A stretch of DNA of 64,000 nt, taken from NCBI GenBank assembly GCA_026419775.2, contig JAOPGA020001252.1:24127-88126 (forward strand), read 5' to 3'. This stretch comes from Acrasis kona. Taxonomy: Eukaryota; Heterolobosea; Eutetramitea; Acrasida; Acrasidae. The translations under genes and the position numbers were made by a program. Shown here piece by piece: positions 19,519 through 30,439 of the stretch. Within the stretch, counting starts at the first letter, position 1. Every line of letters starts with the position of its first letter. The notes below the pieces were generated by a model, which searched no databases, was not told the DNA's origin, and was given only the letters and a program-made list of their open reading frames with translations.

Positions 19519-21030
19519 TTAGTTTGATTTGACACGTCCTGCTAAACCTCTCGCTGGAGAAGCATTGTTGTCGCCAGAGAGATTTGCAGTGGCTTGAACT
19601 GGAGGCAATGTCGTTGGGCATGCTTTGCACTCTGGACATTGATTATTACCGTTGCGTCTTTGTCTTCTTGCAGGTGATGCATTGTTGTCTCCTGATAGAT
19701 TAGCGTCTTTAGTTCCGCATGGACATGGTGGACAAGTAGTGGGTGGTGCTTGTACTGGTGGTGATGTAGTAATAGGTACACAGGCGCATCTATCTCCATG
19801 AGGTGCAGTATCTAGACCGACATCATACCAATGAACGAATCCTGATGGACAAGTATAGCATGGTGCTTGAGTAGTTGGACCTTGTGTAGTTGGTATTGGC
19901 ACACAAGCACATTTATCGCCATTTGGTGCAGAGTCAAGACCGACATCATACCAGTGCACAAATCCTGATGGACATGTATAACATGGTGCTTGAGTTGTAG
20001 GTGTTTGAACTGGTGGGGATGTAGTGGTTGCGGGACAAGTTTTGCATTCTGGGCAATTGTTTCCATTTCTTCTAAATCTTCTTGCAGGTGATGCATTGTT
20101 GTCGCCTGATAGATTAGCGTCTTTAGTTCCACATGGACATGGTGGACAAGTGGTGGGTGGTGCTTGTACTGGTGGAGATGTAGTAGTTGGAGCAGCAGTT
20201 GTAGGGCATGTCTTACATACTGGACATTGACTACCGTTACGTCTAAGTCTTCTCGCCGGCGATGCATTGTTATCTCCCGAAAGATTCTCTTCTTCAGTTC
20301 CGCATGGACATGGTGGACAAGTAGTGGGTGGTGCTTGTACTGGTGGTGATGTAGTAATAGGTACACAGGCGCATCTGTCTCCATGAGGTGCAGTATCTAG
20401 ACCGACATCATACCAATGAACGAATCCTGATGGACAAGTGTAGCATGGTGCTTGAGTAGTTGGACCTTGTGTAGTTGGTATTGGCACACAAGCACATTTA
20501 TCGCCATTTGGTGCAGAGTCAAGACCGACATCATACCAATGAACGAATCCTGATGGACATGTATAGCATGGTGCTTGAGTAGTTGGACCTTGTGTAGTTG
20601 GTATTGGCACACAAGCACATTTATCGCCATTTGGTGCACTATCCAAACCAATGTCATACCAGTGCACGAATCCTGATGGACAAGTGTAGCATGGAGGTGC
20701 AGTAGCTTGAAGGCATGGTTGTTGGCAGTCTGTTCCTTGGTACCCTGGATTGCAGATGCACTTTCCGTCTGCAGAGCAGTATCCATTGTTGTTGCACTCG
20801 GTAGAAGTACGACGCAATCTGAACCTTCTTGCAGGGGAAGCATTGTTATCGCCTGACAAATTTGCTGTACATGTGTTGGATCTTGTTTTTCTCGCTGGTG
20901 ATGCGTTGTTGTCGCCAGAGAGATTAGCGTCGCATGTCGGTAGTGTTGTGGTTGATGTTGCTCTTGTGGATGTGATTGTTAATGCAATCAAGATGATAGC
21001 TGTTAGCAGAAGTGATTGTTTAATCATCAT
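19519..21030 (-). CDS. secreted Cys-rich repeat protein with six copies of a NLSGDNNASPAR peptide
   Basis: 503 residues with an N-terminal signal peptide (MMIKQSLLLTAIILIALT). Three repeat types alternate. (1) Six copies of NLSGDNNASPAR, most followed by basic residues (RRFRLRR, RRLRRNG, RRFRRNG, RRQRRNG) that look like furin-type sites; each copy has two N-glycosylation sequons. (2) Five copies of CYTCPSGFVHWYD with D(S/T)AP(N/H)GD(K/R)CACVP. (3) TTCPPCPCGT and PECKTCP Cys-rich units. Thr/Pro linkers join them. One EGF-like module is present (CNNNGYCSADGKCICNPGYQ). The protein is probably secreted and proteolytically cut into modules. Function unknown: cell wall, spore coat, bait or peptide precursor are all possible. 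Confidence 0.85.
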   Translation of the reverse strand: MMIKQSLLLTAIILIALTITSTRATSTTTLPTCDANLSGDNNASPARKTRSNTCTANLSGDNNASPARRFRLRRTSTECNNNGYCSADGKCICNPGYQGTDCQQPCLQATAPPCYTCPSGFVHWYDIGLDSAPNGDKCACVPIPTTQGPTTQAPCYTCPSGFVHWYDVGLDSAPNGDKCACVPIPTTQGPTTQAPCYTCPSGFVHWYDVGLDTAPHGDRCACVPITTSPPVQAPPTTCPPCPCGTEEENLSGDNNASPARRLRRNGSQCPVCKTCPTTAAPTTTSPPVQAPPTTCPPCPCGTKDANLSGDNNASPARRFRRNGNNCPECKTCPATTTSPPVQTPTTQAPCYTCPSGFVHWYDVGLDSAPNGDKCACVPIPTTQGPTTQAPCYTCPSGFVHWYDVGLDTAPHGDRCACVPITTSPPVQAPPTTCPPCPCGTKDANLSGDNNASPARRQRRNGNNQCPECKACPTTLPPVQATANLSGDNNASPARGLAGRVKSN

Positions 21031-21674
21031 GCTTTGATTTTATATTTTTCGTGGAAGACTTTCCTAGCTTTTTATTCAATACGTAAATCTATTTTCTATC
21101 GCTTCTAATCTGAAAAAAGATACGACATACCAATTATGGTAGCTGTTGTATAAAAAAAACAATATAACGAATAAGGACTACGGATCTTTACAAGTCAAAA
21201 TAAAGATTTGGTACCAAATCCTTTAATTCTGTTACAAAAATAATTGGTCAACTCTTGATTTCCTGTCAAGGTTGGATGTGTGTTCCTCATCGGATGATGA
21301 TTTTCTTTTTGTTATTAGGATATCAAATTGAGTACCCAAAGGTTCATAAGACGATTCCACTGTTCGAATTTGTGGACTCATACCTCCCTGTACTCACCAC
21401 ACAAAATCTCTGTAAAATGGGATCAAGTTGATGCGCACGCGTACAGTACGCAGTCAGTGTTCACTTGAAGTCCATACAAGACTACCTCCATTAGAGTATA
21501 ATCATGGGTGACACAACAACCACTGGAAGACATTAATAAAACAGTCTACCTAAAATTTCTGAAATGATCAAAAGCGTTTTTTTATTAAAGCTTGTGTTGT
21601 TTTTGGTGATCATCTCGTTGTTGATGTAAATTGAATTGGTGTTTCTTTCCGATACCTCTCAAATATGAGGGGGA
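21031..21674. other. intergenic, nothing recognised
   Basis: Upstream region of the secreted repeat gene and downstream region of the LRR gene. No coding frame or RNA gene recognised. Confidence 0.4.
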
Positions 21675-22865
21675 TTAAAGCAAGTGTAGGTGAGCGAGTG
21701 CTTCATCAGTGATTTTATTGCAACCACTCATACGAAGAGAATGTATACCTTCGAGGTGAATCAATGCTTTATCAGTGATTTGATTGCAACCACTCATACG
21801 AAGAGAATGTATACCTTCGAGGTGAATGAATGCTTTGTTGGTGATTTGAGTGCATCCGCGCATGTCAAGAGTGTGTATACCTTCGAGGTGAATGAATGCT
21901 TTGTTGGTGATTTGAGTGCAATTACTCATGTCAAGAGTGTGTATTCCTTTAAGATGAACGATTGCTTCATCAGTGATTTGATGGCAACCACTCATGTCAA
22001 GAGTGTGTATACCTTCGAGGTGAATGAATGCTTTGTTGGAAATTCGAATGCAATAATTCATGTTAAGGGTGTGTATTCCTTCGAGATGAACGAACGCTGC
22101 GTCTGTGATTAGAGGGCATCCGCGTATGTCAAGAGTATGTACCCCTTTGAGATGAACGATTGCTTCATCAGTGATTTTATTGCAACCACTCATGTCAAGA
22201 GTGTGTATTCCTTTGAGATGAATGAATGCTGCGTCTGTGATTTGAGTGCATATGCACATGTAAAGAGTGTGTATTCCTTCGAGATGAATGAATGCCTTGT
22301 TGGTGATTTTATCGCAATAACTCATGTCAAGAGTGTGTATTCCTTTGAGATGAACTAATGCTGCGTCTGTGATTTGAGTGCAAATGGTTATGTCAAGGGT
22401 GTGTATTCCTTCGAGATGAATGAATGCCTTGTTGGTGATTTTATCGCAATGACTCATGTCAAGAGTGTGCATTCTTTTGAGATGAATGAATCCTGTACCG
22501 GTGATTTGATGGCAACCACTCATGTCAAGAGTGTGTATTCCTTCGAGATGAATGAGTGCTTTGTCGGTGATATGTACACATTGTTTCATGTCTAGAATGT
22601 GTATTCCTCTGAGTCTTTCTCTTGTAATGTCCGCATCGGTTGCTTTTTTACGAACAGAGTACTTTTTATGTTTTGTCGCTCTCGGGTTTCTACTATGTTT
22701 GTTAATGTTGATGCACGTGCTACATAATGCAATCCAACTCCTTGTACACATAAAAGAAGCAATGTGAAAAAGAACATCTTCACAGTCAAAAACTAAACTT
22801 CTCTCATCACACTTTGGTTTCTTTGTACATATAGCATAGGCCTCATTGCTATAAGTTCTCTTCAT
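21675..22865 (-). CDS. F-box / leucine-rich-repeat protein with 22-residue repeats
   Basis: 396 residues from ATG 22865. An F-box-like segment (about 25-60, FDCEDVLFHIASFMCTRSWI) precedes fourteen tandem 22-residue repeats of the pattern GIHTLDMSGCxQITDxAxIHLE. This is an LRR of the cysteine-containing FBXL type. At DNA level it is a 66-bp repeat array (21690-22620). F-box/LRR proteins present substrates to SCF ubiquitin ligases (family knowledge). The repeats are unusually uniform, suggesting recent expansion or gene conversion. In my memory this wording (IHTLDMSGC...ITDAAF) is common in amoeba-infecting giant viruses and their hosts; shared ancestry is inference. A divergent gene starts 62 bp away. 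Confidence 0.85.
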   Translation of the reverse strand: MKRTYSNEAYAICTKKPKCDERSLVFDCEDVLFHIASFMCTRSWIALCSTCININKHSRNPRATKHKKYSVRKKATDADITRERLRGIHILDMKQCVHITDKALIHLEGIHTLDMSGCHQITGTGFIHLKRMHTLDMSHCDKITNKAFIHLEGIHTLDITICTQITDAALVHLKGIHTLDMSYCDKITNKAFIHLEGIHTLYMCICTQITDAAFIHLKGIHTLDMSGCNKITDEAIVHLKGVHTLDIRGCPLITDAAFVHLEGIHTLNMNYCIRISNKAFIHLEGIHTLDMSGCHQITDEAIVHLKGIHTLDMSNCTQITNKAFIHLEGIHTLDMRGCTQITNKAFIHLEGIHSLRMSGCNQITDKALIHLEGIHSLRMSGCNKITDEALAHLHLL

Positions 22866-22927
22866 CACGTTATTCTCTGCTAATTATTTCCCGCTCAACC
22901 CAAATCATAGAACTTCAAAAACTAATT

Positions 22928-23557
22928 ATGCCATCAACTAAAGAACTCCACACAGATGTTAGAAACAATATTTTTACGGAACGATCGATAAATATCAAAA
23001 CCCTTGACTTAAACTGCTACGAACTCTACACTCTGCCAAATGGAAGAGAGATCATAAGAAGAGTAGAAGATGAAGCCTGTAGAATCAGACCATCCACACA
23101 AGCATATTATATAAAACTGGGGTTACTGACCAAGGATGCACAAATTGAGTACTTGCACAATGAAAGGATTCAGTGGGATGAAGTTCCTGGCTTTAGTGAC
23201 GATGAGGAAGAATGTGATTTTGATCAACAACATAATTACACAGTTTATGATGACAGTTTCTATCGCTCCTTGTCTGAAAGAAATAAAGACGAAACTGAAA
23301 AAAACAAGCACAGAATTTTAAATTTAAATCATTACGAACCCTACACTCTGCCAAATGGAAGAGAGATCATAAGAAGAGCAGAAGATGAAGCCTGTAGAAT
23401 CAGACCATCCACACAAGCATATTATATAAAACTGGGGTTACTGACCAAGGATGCACAAATTGAGTACTTGCACAATGAAAGGATTCAGTGGGATGAAGTT
23501 CCTGGCTTTAGTGACGATGAAGATTACTTTGAACCAGAGGGACATTTGTATAATTAA
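22928..23557 (+). CDS. hypothetical protein made of an internally duplicated 105-residue module
   Basis: 209 residues. Each half contains LPNGREIIRR, EDEACRIRPSTQAYYIKLGL and ERIQWDEVPGFSDDE, separated by a divergent acidic/Tyr-rich linker. The DNA of the two modules (23018-23205 and 23333-23520) differs at about two of 188 positions, while the linker between them does not match. I do not recognise the family; the IRPSTQAYYIKLGLL helix might bind a partner. It is transcribed divergently from the LRR gene with a 62-bp gap, so the two probably share a promoter region. Confidence 0.7.
   Translation: MPSTKELHTDVRNNIFTERSINIKTLDLNCYELYTLPNGREIIRRVEDEACRIRPSTQAYYIKLGLLTKDAQIEYLHNERIQWDEVPGFSDDEEECDFDQQHNYTVYDDSFYRSLSERNKDETEKNKHRILNLNHYEPYTLPNGREIIRRAEDEACRIRPSTQAYYIKLGLLTKDAQIEYLHNERIQWDEVPGFSDDEDYFEPEGHLYN
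23018..23205 (+). repeat. 188-bp direct repeat, copy 1 (copy 2 at 23333-23520)
   Basis: The offset between copies is exactly 315 bp (105 codons), keeping the frame. About 186 of 188 positions are identical. Confidence 0.9.
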
Positions 23558-23689
23558 ACTCATTTTATTTTTTTGTGTGATGTATTGAATACATGTATCC
23601 AACTCAACCTGCTATTTAAATAGTGCAGGAATCGTGTGACTCTGCAAACTTTTTAGTATCAGCATTAAAACTTGACTTGTATTGTAAAA

Positions 23690-23956
23690 ATGGGTAAACC
23701 AAAACCGAGATGTTGCATTTGTGAAGGACAAGCCATCTAACAAGGTACTAGTTCAAAAGTAGCCCTTGATCCTACACACAGACACAGTATCGCCAAAAAT
23801 GACGTATTGTTTCATAAAAGGATGTATCGAACAGACGAATGTGTATTATCAACCATTGACAAAATGCATGAAACGAATGAAGTTGTCAAAATATCACTGA
23901 AGTTCGCATCTCTTTATCAAAAACTCAGGAAATTTGAAGAGTCTGTCAAAAATTAA
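23690..23956 (+). pseudogene. short Cys-containing gene remnant
   Basis: From ATG 23690 the frame reads MGKPKPRCCICEGQAI, then a TAA, then continues in the same frame (KVALDPTHRHSIAKNDVLFH ... SLYQKLRKFEESVKN) to TAA 23954-23956. The total is 88 codons with one internal stop. The CCxxC near the start and the Asp/His pair suggest a small zinc-binding unit. No standard intron removes the stop. It may be a decayed transposon-derived or host gene; not identified. Confidence 0.35.
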
Positions 23957-24238
23957 CTTCGACAATCTAGAAGTTAAAATCTAGTTGAGGAATGGATGTA
24001 ACCGGTTGTAGCCACCCACTACCAAGAAGGATAAACGTTTCCGATCAGTAATGTCCTTTTTCAACCAACAGCAACACTTTCCGCAGAGTATGGCAGTAAT
24101 CTTTATGCGCAAACGTAAGTAAAATTGTATTTTCATTTTGCTAATGGATCAACAGTTTTACGCAAAAAATATATATTTTAAGGAACGATCCGCTTTGAGG
24201 AAAACATTGGTTGCATAATCTCAAGATAATCAATTGTT

Positions 24239-24496
24239 ATGAAGATTAAATTTTATTTTTTCATTTTTGTTGTTTTATTTGTGAACATCTCATGTTATTA
24301 TCATAATACTTGTCTTAATATCAAGAATCCGTTTGCTATTATAATTTTCTGTACGGTGCTCGAACAAACCTTTTATGGTCTGTGGACTGGAGTTGATTTG
24401 TCAAGTGAATCAAACTCAGCTGTTCAAAGATCGCTCAATCGGTGTTATAGAAATGAAATTACATTGTGTTTGAGAACATCAATCAATGCCGTTTAA
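24239..24496 (+). CDS. possible small secreted protein
   Basis: 85 codons starting with a signal-peptide-like MKIKFYFFIFVVLFVNIS, then a Tyr/Cys-containing segment with four cysteines (HNTCLN ... IIFCTVLE ... NRCYRN ... TLCLRT). The base composition is very AT-rich and no relative is recognised. Could be spurious or a single exon. Confidence 0.25.
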   Translation: MKIKFYFFIFVVLFVNISCYYHNTCLNIKNPFAIIIFCTVLEQTFYGLWTGVDLSSESNSAVQRSLNRCYRNEITLCLRTSINAV

Positions 24497-24628
24497 ATTG
24501 TAAAAAGAGGAGACTTTCTTCAACTCAAGAAGTCAACCGCTACTTATCTTTCAAGCTTTCTCTGGAATAAGTTACCACAGTTAAATTGTAACCAAAACTG
24601 AGAGAGGAACACATTTTAAAAAAGAAAC

Positions 24629-26659
24629 ATGCCAAAAGTGTTTGATGATTGTATCATCGCCCTTACTGGGACAATGGGAATGGCTCGCAAAGATATCCAA
24701 TCCTTGATCAAAAAGAATGGTGGAGAGGCCGCGCCAGGGGTTAGCCAAAGGGTATGGGCAAACAACGCTTCAACACTAATCTTATCATCAGGTAACTCAT
24801 TTAGTTGCCAGTGAATCAGGCACCTCCACGTACAACAAGGCTAAAGACTATGGCATAAGCGTAGTTAAAGAGAGTTGGATACATGATAGCGTAGAGGAGG
24901 GCAAATTACAAGACGTAAAAAAATATTCGTTTGACAACGATGCCGATGATGACGATGATGGTGAAGATGACGAAGAAGAAAAGCCAAAAGAGGTCACTAA
25001 GAAGCCAGCAAAAGCAGTAAAAAGAAAGAGGGAGGAGGACGATGAAGAAGATGAAGAGTCAAAAACCGAGGAGAAGCCTACCAAGCTCACAAAAATGATT
25101 GTCAAAGGAAAAGCCCCCGTAGACGAGGATTCAGGCTACGTCATGACTGGAGAAATTTATTGTGACAATGATGTCTGGTCCTCTACATTGAACCAAACAG
25201 ATGTTGCCGCAGGCACATACGGAAAGAACAAGTTCTACAAGATTCAATTAATCCAAACCGGTAGCTCATACGTTGTGTTCACAAAGTACGGTAGAGTCGG
25301 ATCGAAGGGTGTAGTTAATAATTCAAAACATTCATCCCTCTCAAGTGCTAAAACCGAATTCTGCAAAAAATTCAAAGAAAAGACAAAGAACGAATGGTCC
25401 AACAAGAGTAACTTTAAGCCCTTCAAAGGAAAATACGATCTAGTCGAAATGAATTACGACGAGGAACCAGAAGAGGAAAATCAACAAGAAAGCAACGAGG
25501 GAACCTCAGAAAAGCCAACAAAGAGACCCGATAGCAATCTAGACCCAAGAGTCCAAGACCTCATCAAATTAATTTCCAACGTCAAAATGATGGAGGACAC
25601 CATGAAGTACTTTGAAATTGATCTCAAAAAGATGCCTTTAGGAAAGTTATCAAAGGAACAAATCAAGAAGGGCTACAGTACGCTCAAGCTCATTCAAAAC
25701 GTTTTGGACAGGGTACAAAACGAAGATGAAGAAGATGACGGTTATGACGTTAACAGCATTAATGATTTATCAAGCAAGTTTTACACAATCATTCCACATG
25801 ATTTCGGCAGACAACGACCTCCAGCAATCAAATCCAAAGACGCACTTCAATTGAAACTTGACATGATGGCTGCCCTTGCAGATATGGAAATTGCATCAAA
25901 AATCATTTCAGACTCTTCAAAGATCAAGAAACAAAACCCAATTGACTCTACTTACGAATCACTACATACCGAACTCAAACCAATGTCACATGACTCTGAG
26001 CGCTTCAAGTTAATCGAAACATACATTAAGAACACACACGCAGCAACACATTCACAATACAAACTCATACTAGAGGAAGTTTTCGAAGTCGTTCGTGAAG
26101 GAGAGACGGAACGTTTCACAAAGGACATGTCTAACCGACAATTACTATGGCATGGAAGTCGCATCACAAATTATATGGGTATCTTATCCACAGGTCTAAG
26201 AATTGCTCCTCCAGAGGCTCCCGTTACGTAAGTTACATTAATGTGTTTTTCATTCTAATCATGACGTGTAGAGGTTACATGTTCGGTAAAGGTGTTTACT
26301 TTGCGGATAGTGTAAGTAAGAGTGCTAATTATTGTTTCGCGGATAGAAGTAATAATACCGGCGTGTTGTTGTTGAGTGAGGTCGCACTTGGTAATTGCAG
26401 AGAAAGATACAATGCGGAGTTTGTAATGGATTTACCAAATCAAAATCATCAGTCAACCAAGGGTGTAGGCAGACAACATCCCGATCCTAAGGACTATGTG
26501 AAGATTGAAAACGATGTGGTGGTGCCATTGGGAAAGATGATTGATCAAGAGGGACATGGAGGCAAGATTAATGCATTGATGTATAATGAGTTTATTGTTT
26601 ATGACGTGAAGCAAATCAACATCAAGTACCTGTTGAAGACTAAATTTGTTTATAATTAA
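24629..26659 (+). CDS. poly(ADP-ribose) polymerase (BRCT-WGR-PARP)
   Basis: Three exons: 24629-24751, 24792-26227 and 26272-26659 (introns of 40 and 44 nt), giving 648 residues. Order: BRCT domain (1-90, THLVASE and WIHDSVEEGKL across the first splice); acidic/Lys linker (about 95-150, likely nuclear); WGR domain (about 165-265, YKIQLIQTGSSYVVFTKYGR); PARP regulatory helices (about 300-400, LDPRVQDLIKLI); and the catalytic domain (about 420-648). The H-Y-E triad is present: LLWHGSR, GVYFADSVSKSANYC and YNEFIVYD. It should make poly(ADP-ribose) on itself and chromatin after DNA damage. It lacks PARP1-type zinc fingers, as PARP2/3 do. An ADP-ribosylglycohydrolase lies 24 kb downstream. Confidence 0.93.
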
Positions 26660-26678
26660 ATTTGATTTTTTGATACAT

Positions 26679-27257
26679 TTATTTGTTGTTGTGTTTTTTT
26701 GAAGATTGTACCTCAGATAATAAATGTTCGGCCCTGAATACATGTTGAAGAACTAAATGTCTCATCTCCTTGTCTGTGTTGTACTCCTTTAGAGCTTCTT
26801 CGGACTTTGTGTGGTAGTGTTGAATGGCATGTTCAAGATTTTCATGTTCGCTGTCTAGTGTGCTCAAATCTTCTGAGAATTTGCTTTTGAGAATTTTGAA
26901 CTTTTCGTCTAGTGCTTTTTTCCTAGCTTTGTCATTTAATCTGGATGTGATGAAAATGATTTTATCCAATATTTCTAGTTCTGACTTGATGATTGGAACT
27001 TGATGCTTAATTTCTGATAGTCTATTTGCTGTTCTTTGATATTGAATTCTTGATGACTTTAAGTGATGTAAAAGTTCGTTTTCCCTCTTGATGGTTCCCT
27101 CTGCTAGCTTGCTTATTATACCCATGATTTCTTTATGCTTCCCATGTAGCGACGGTCTGCTAATAGTAGAGTTTGAATTTGATGCTTCAGGGTTTACAGC
27201 TGCTGACGAACAAACTATCAAGTATGCTATAATCAAGAGCACAAAAGATCTAGACAT
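26679..27257 (-). CDS. secreted coiled-coil protein
   Basis: 192 residues from ATG 27257, chosen over an earlier ATG at 27293 because it places the signal peptide (MSRSFVLLIIAYLIVCSSAA) at the very N-terminus. After a short Asn/Ser-rich piece with N-glycosylation sites, the rest (about 45-185) is a continuous helical coiled coil without cysteines. No known family. Its stop lies 19 bp from the PARP stop; the two genes are convergent and their 3' UTRs must overlap. Confidence 0.7.
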   Translation of the reverse strand: MSRSFVLLIIAYLIVCSSAAVNPEASNSNSTISRPSLHGKHKEIMGIISKLAEGTIKRENELLHHLKSSRIQYQRTANRLSEIKHQVPIIKSELEILDKIIFITSRLNDKARKKALDEKFKILKSKFSEDLSTLDSEHENLEHAIQHYHTKSEEALKEYNTDKEMRHLVLQHVFRAEHLLSEVQSSKKHNNK

Positions 27258-27429
27258 CACATTGATTCTTCCAGCCCCAACCAAATAGTTCATCTAATGA
27301 GACACTGGGCATGTACGATTTGATTACAACAAAGATATTACAATGAAACAATAATACTGAACTACAACAAAAGCTACACTCAAACAAAGTTGAAATGATA
27401 TTTTATTGAGTTAACCAAATCGTAAGTTA

Positions 27430-28880
27430 TTAATCATGAATTGTGAGTGTTGTTATGCTTGGTTGTTCGTTTCGGGTTCCTAATCTTATTGGCACACCAT
27501 AAAATCCAGTTCCAGTGTGGGCATAAAGCAAGCGTAACGCTCTTGTATCACATTCCTCGCTGATGTTATTCAAGTCCTTTATTCTGTGTACCGCCTGGTT
27601 TTTATCAATACAATGGTGTCCAAAATCAGGTGCTCTAAGAACTGCACTAATAGGTGACAGATACCATGAAGGTATGAAATCTCTAAATGAAAATTGTCCC
27701 CCGTGGAAGTGACCACTCATCACGTACATTGGTACATTATCACCAAGATCCGGTATGTACTGGAAGTGAGAAGGATTGTGAAGCATTACTAAACGAACTA
27801 GAGGTTTAACTCTAGTAATTCTTTCTTTATTAGTAGAAAAGAATGACTCAACTCTTGATTTTGAACTAATAAAATAATAGTCCATACCGATGACCTGCAC
27901 TGTGCTTCCATCAACATCGACCTCTCTTACATCTTCTACCAAAAGGTCAACTTTGACTTTGGTCAACTCACTCTTTACTCTATCAATCCCAACTTCGTGG
28001 TCATGATTACCCATACAAGCATAACCGAAATTAGTCACATCAGGCAGAGGATGCAAGCCTTTAGATAAAGCGGTTTTCTCATGATGAGATTCCATTGTAT
28101 AAAAGTCACCAGTCATAAACAAGAAAGTGGACGGCTTGTAGATTTTAGATACCTGAGAGGAAATAAATTTTAAATTATCAACACTCATCATTGGTCCCAA
28201 ATGAATGTCACTTAATTGGATCACATCAAGTTTTTTGAAGGACTTTGATTTTGTGTTACCTTTAATAACAATGTGGGTGTCGGGAACAAATCCAGGATGT
28301 AATGTTTCGTACAATCCAACAATTGCAACTGCAAATAAAATGCTCATAAAGACTCTATTGACACTTTGGCTCTTCTTCTCGCTCCATTGTGCCTTTGTAA
28401 TTTTCATGTACAAGAAGCGACAGGGCATGATTAAAATTATAAAAACAAGACAAGAGAAGAAATATACAGAAGAAGGGTAGGAGAATAATATCCTAAAAAC
28501 ATTCCCCTTCAGTGTTCCTTGAATGTTGGAGATTGTACCAACAAAGTTGGAGGTTTGAAGATAGAATAAAAGCCCCCAAATGTACTTCTCGTATGTCTTG
28601 TTTGTTGTGTAATACATGGTCCTTCTGATGGGAATTAATCCGATCAATACCATTAAAGTTGGAAAGAAGCAAACTGCAACCATCATGAGCGCAAGTTGTC
28701 TTAAACTCGCATCACCGCTGGCGATTAAAGGTATTACTTTTGTTGTCAATCCAAAAACAATGCACGTGGCCCTAAATACGTAAATAAAAATTGTCAATTG
28801 GTTACTTACCAAAAAAACCAAGTTGCATTCTGGAACGGTCTCATTAGTAGCGAAGGCATTATGCTAGTACCCTTTGTCAT
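27430..28880 (-). CDS. membrane-anchored calcineurin-like metallophosphoesterase
   Basis: Two exons (28880-28810 and 28771-27430, 38-nt intron) give 470 residues. About five hydrophobic helices occupy the first 190 residues. The catalytic domain carries the full motif series: SDIHLG, MTGDFY, YACMGNHDHEVG, VMLHNPSH and MSGHFHGGQF, with ligands Asp, His, Asp, Asn, His, His and His. This matches the bacterial YkuE / eukaryotic transmembrane MPPED-like phosphoesterases. The substrate cannot be read from sequence. The first exon start (ATG 28880) is inferred from the splice that restores the frame. Confidence 0.9.
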
Positions 28881-29344
28881 ATCCGTCGGGTCCGCGAGCG
28901 GTGTTTATTACAAAATAATTTTGTAAGAAATTTGAAATCCGAAATAAAAACAAATTTGCATTGATTCGTTCAATATACAAACTAGGCTGGAATCTATACA
29001 GCGCCATTTAATCTGTTATGTATATTACGAACACAAAGCACTGCTGCTAATTCTCGTCCTAATACCTGCGGAAAGGTCGATCTTGGTTGTAATTAATCAG
29101 TTAGTGATCATAAATGTCCCGATATACAGTGTATTCTTAATTAGCGGACGTAGTAAAATATAAACTTCCTAACATCCTGTTTATTTATTTGTATTATATA
29201 CTATCGTGTTATAGAAAGTCTATTGTTAGAATATTTCTTGCTAACAAGTACAAAAAAAACGTCTTCATTGATTTACAAATTTGGTTATAATGACAGTATT
29301 ATTAGCTTTAACGTTTGAAGCGTGACAATCCTACATTTTTCAAA
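28881..29344. other. intergenic between divergent genes
   Basis: Presumed bidirectional promoter for the phosphoesterase and the type I membrane protein. Nothing else recognised. Confidence 0.4.
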
Positions 29345-30328
29345 ATGAGTCGAACACATTCACTGTGCATGCTAGTTATATTAACGATATCTTATGTCGC
29401 CCTAGGACAAATACAGCAATACACAACAATAGATGTTCAAATAACACCATCAAAATATGATTTGTGTTATTTAGATGTTGTGGAAAATATAACAATCTCA
29501 TTTACAGGAAGTGGTACTCATACTTTATATAGGTTTATACCGAGCAATATCACTTGTAAGTTAATGTCCTCCACATTCAAACCAACCTCATAAATAGCAG
29601 GAATAGCGGACGTCCGAAACATTAACGCCACATCTCTTACCGACGGCATACAATTACAGGACATCAAACGATCAGGCTATGACTCCACTCTCAAAGGCTT
29701 CGTCATCATGTACCTTGTGTACAATCCTCAAAGTTTAGAAACTGGTACTTTCTCAGTTTCATTCACAGCAAATCTCATGACACCTACTCCACAAAGCAAC
29801 TCTGGAATAGTGTCTTGGTTCTTTAACACCAACTACGAAGGAGAAACAAATTATAGAAAGGTACAAGTATGTTATCCCTCTTCATTGATATCATCGTCGT
29901 CAAGCACGGACGGTATAGTTTTGGTCCAAGTACCAACGCTCAGCTCCTATCAATTCACTCCAGAGCTACCATGCACCACATTCATGCAGAAAAATGTTTC
30001 GGTGGCAAGTACCGTCTTCATCTATTTTGACTTTAAGTTCCTATCGTCCGTAACATGTTACAACGGAGAAGTAACACATCCAATAAGCACTCCACCAACC
30101 GAAACTGAGATTGCAGTCGCTGTGGTGTTGTCAATGATAGGAGGATTTTTACTTTTCGTTCTTGGTGCTCTAGGTTGCACAGCATGTTATTGGTGCACAC
30201 ATTCTGATTTTAAGTTTAAGAAGAACAATCGGATATATCAGTTCGAGACATTACAAGAGGACAATGGACCGGTATTCTTTGAAGAAGAGATGGACGAAGA
30301 AGATGATGACAAGATCATATCATACTAA
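29345..30328 (+). CDS. type I single-pass membrane protein, unknown
   Basis: Two exons (29345-29555 and 29598-30328, 42-nt intron), 313 residues. The signal peptide is MSRTHSLCMLVILTISYVAL; an ATG ten codons upstream is less likely because it would bury the signal. A Ser/Thr-rich ectodomain with many N-glycosylation sites (ENITIS, SNITS, NINATS, KNVSV) is followed by a transmembrane helix (VAVVLSMIGGFLLFVLGALG) next to Cys residues and a short acidic cytoplasmic tail. No family recognised; a surface receptor or adhesion protein is plausible. Confidence 0.75.
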
Positions 30329-30439
30329 ATGTGTTACAATTGTGTATCTCAATGGATCTCAAGCTATGGTGAATTTTAAATAAAATTAGTTTTATTGTTA
30401 AATAATTGTAAACTAAATGGTCAACTAACACAATTAAGG

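Noticed and set aside
21690-22620. CRISPR-like regular repeats
   Set aside because: The 66-bp units are contiguous, without unique spacers, and encode LRR units in one frame.
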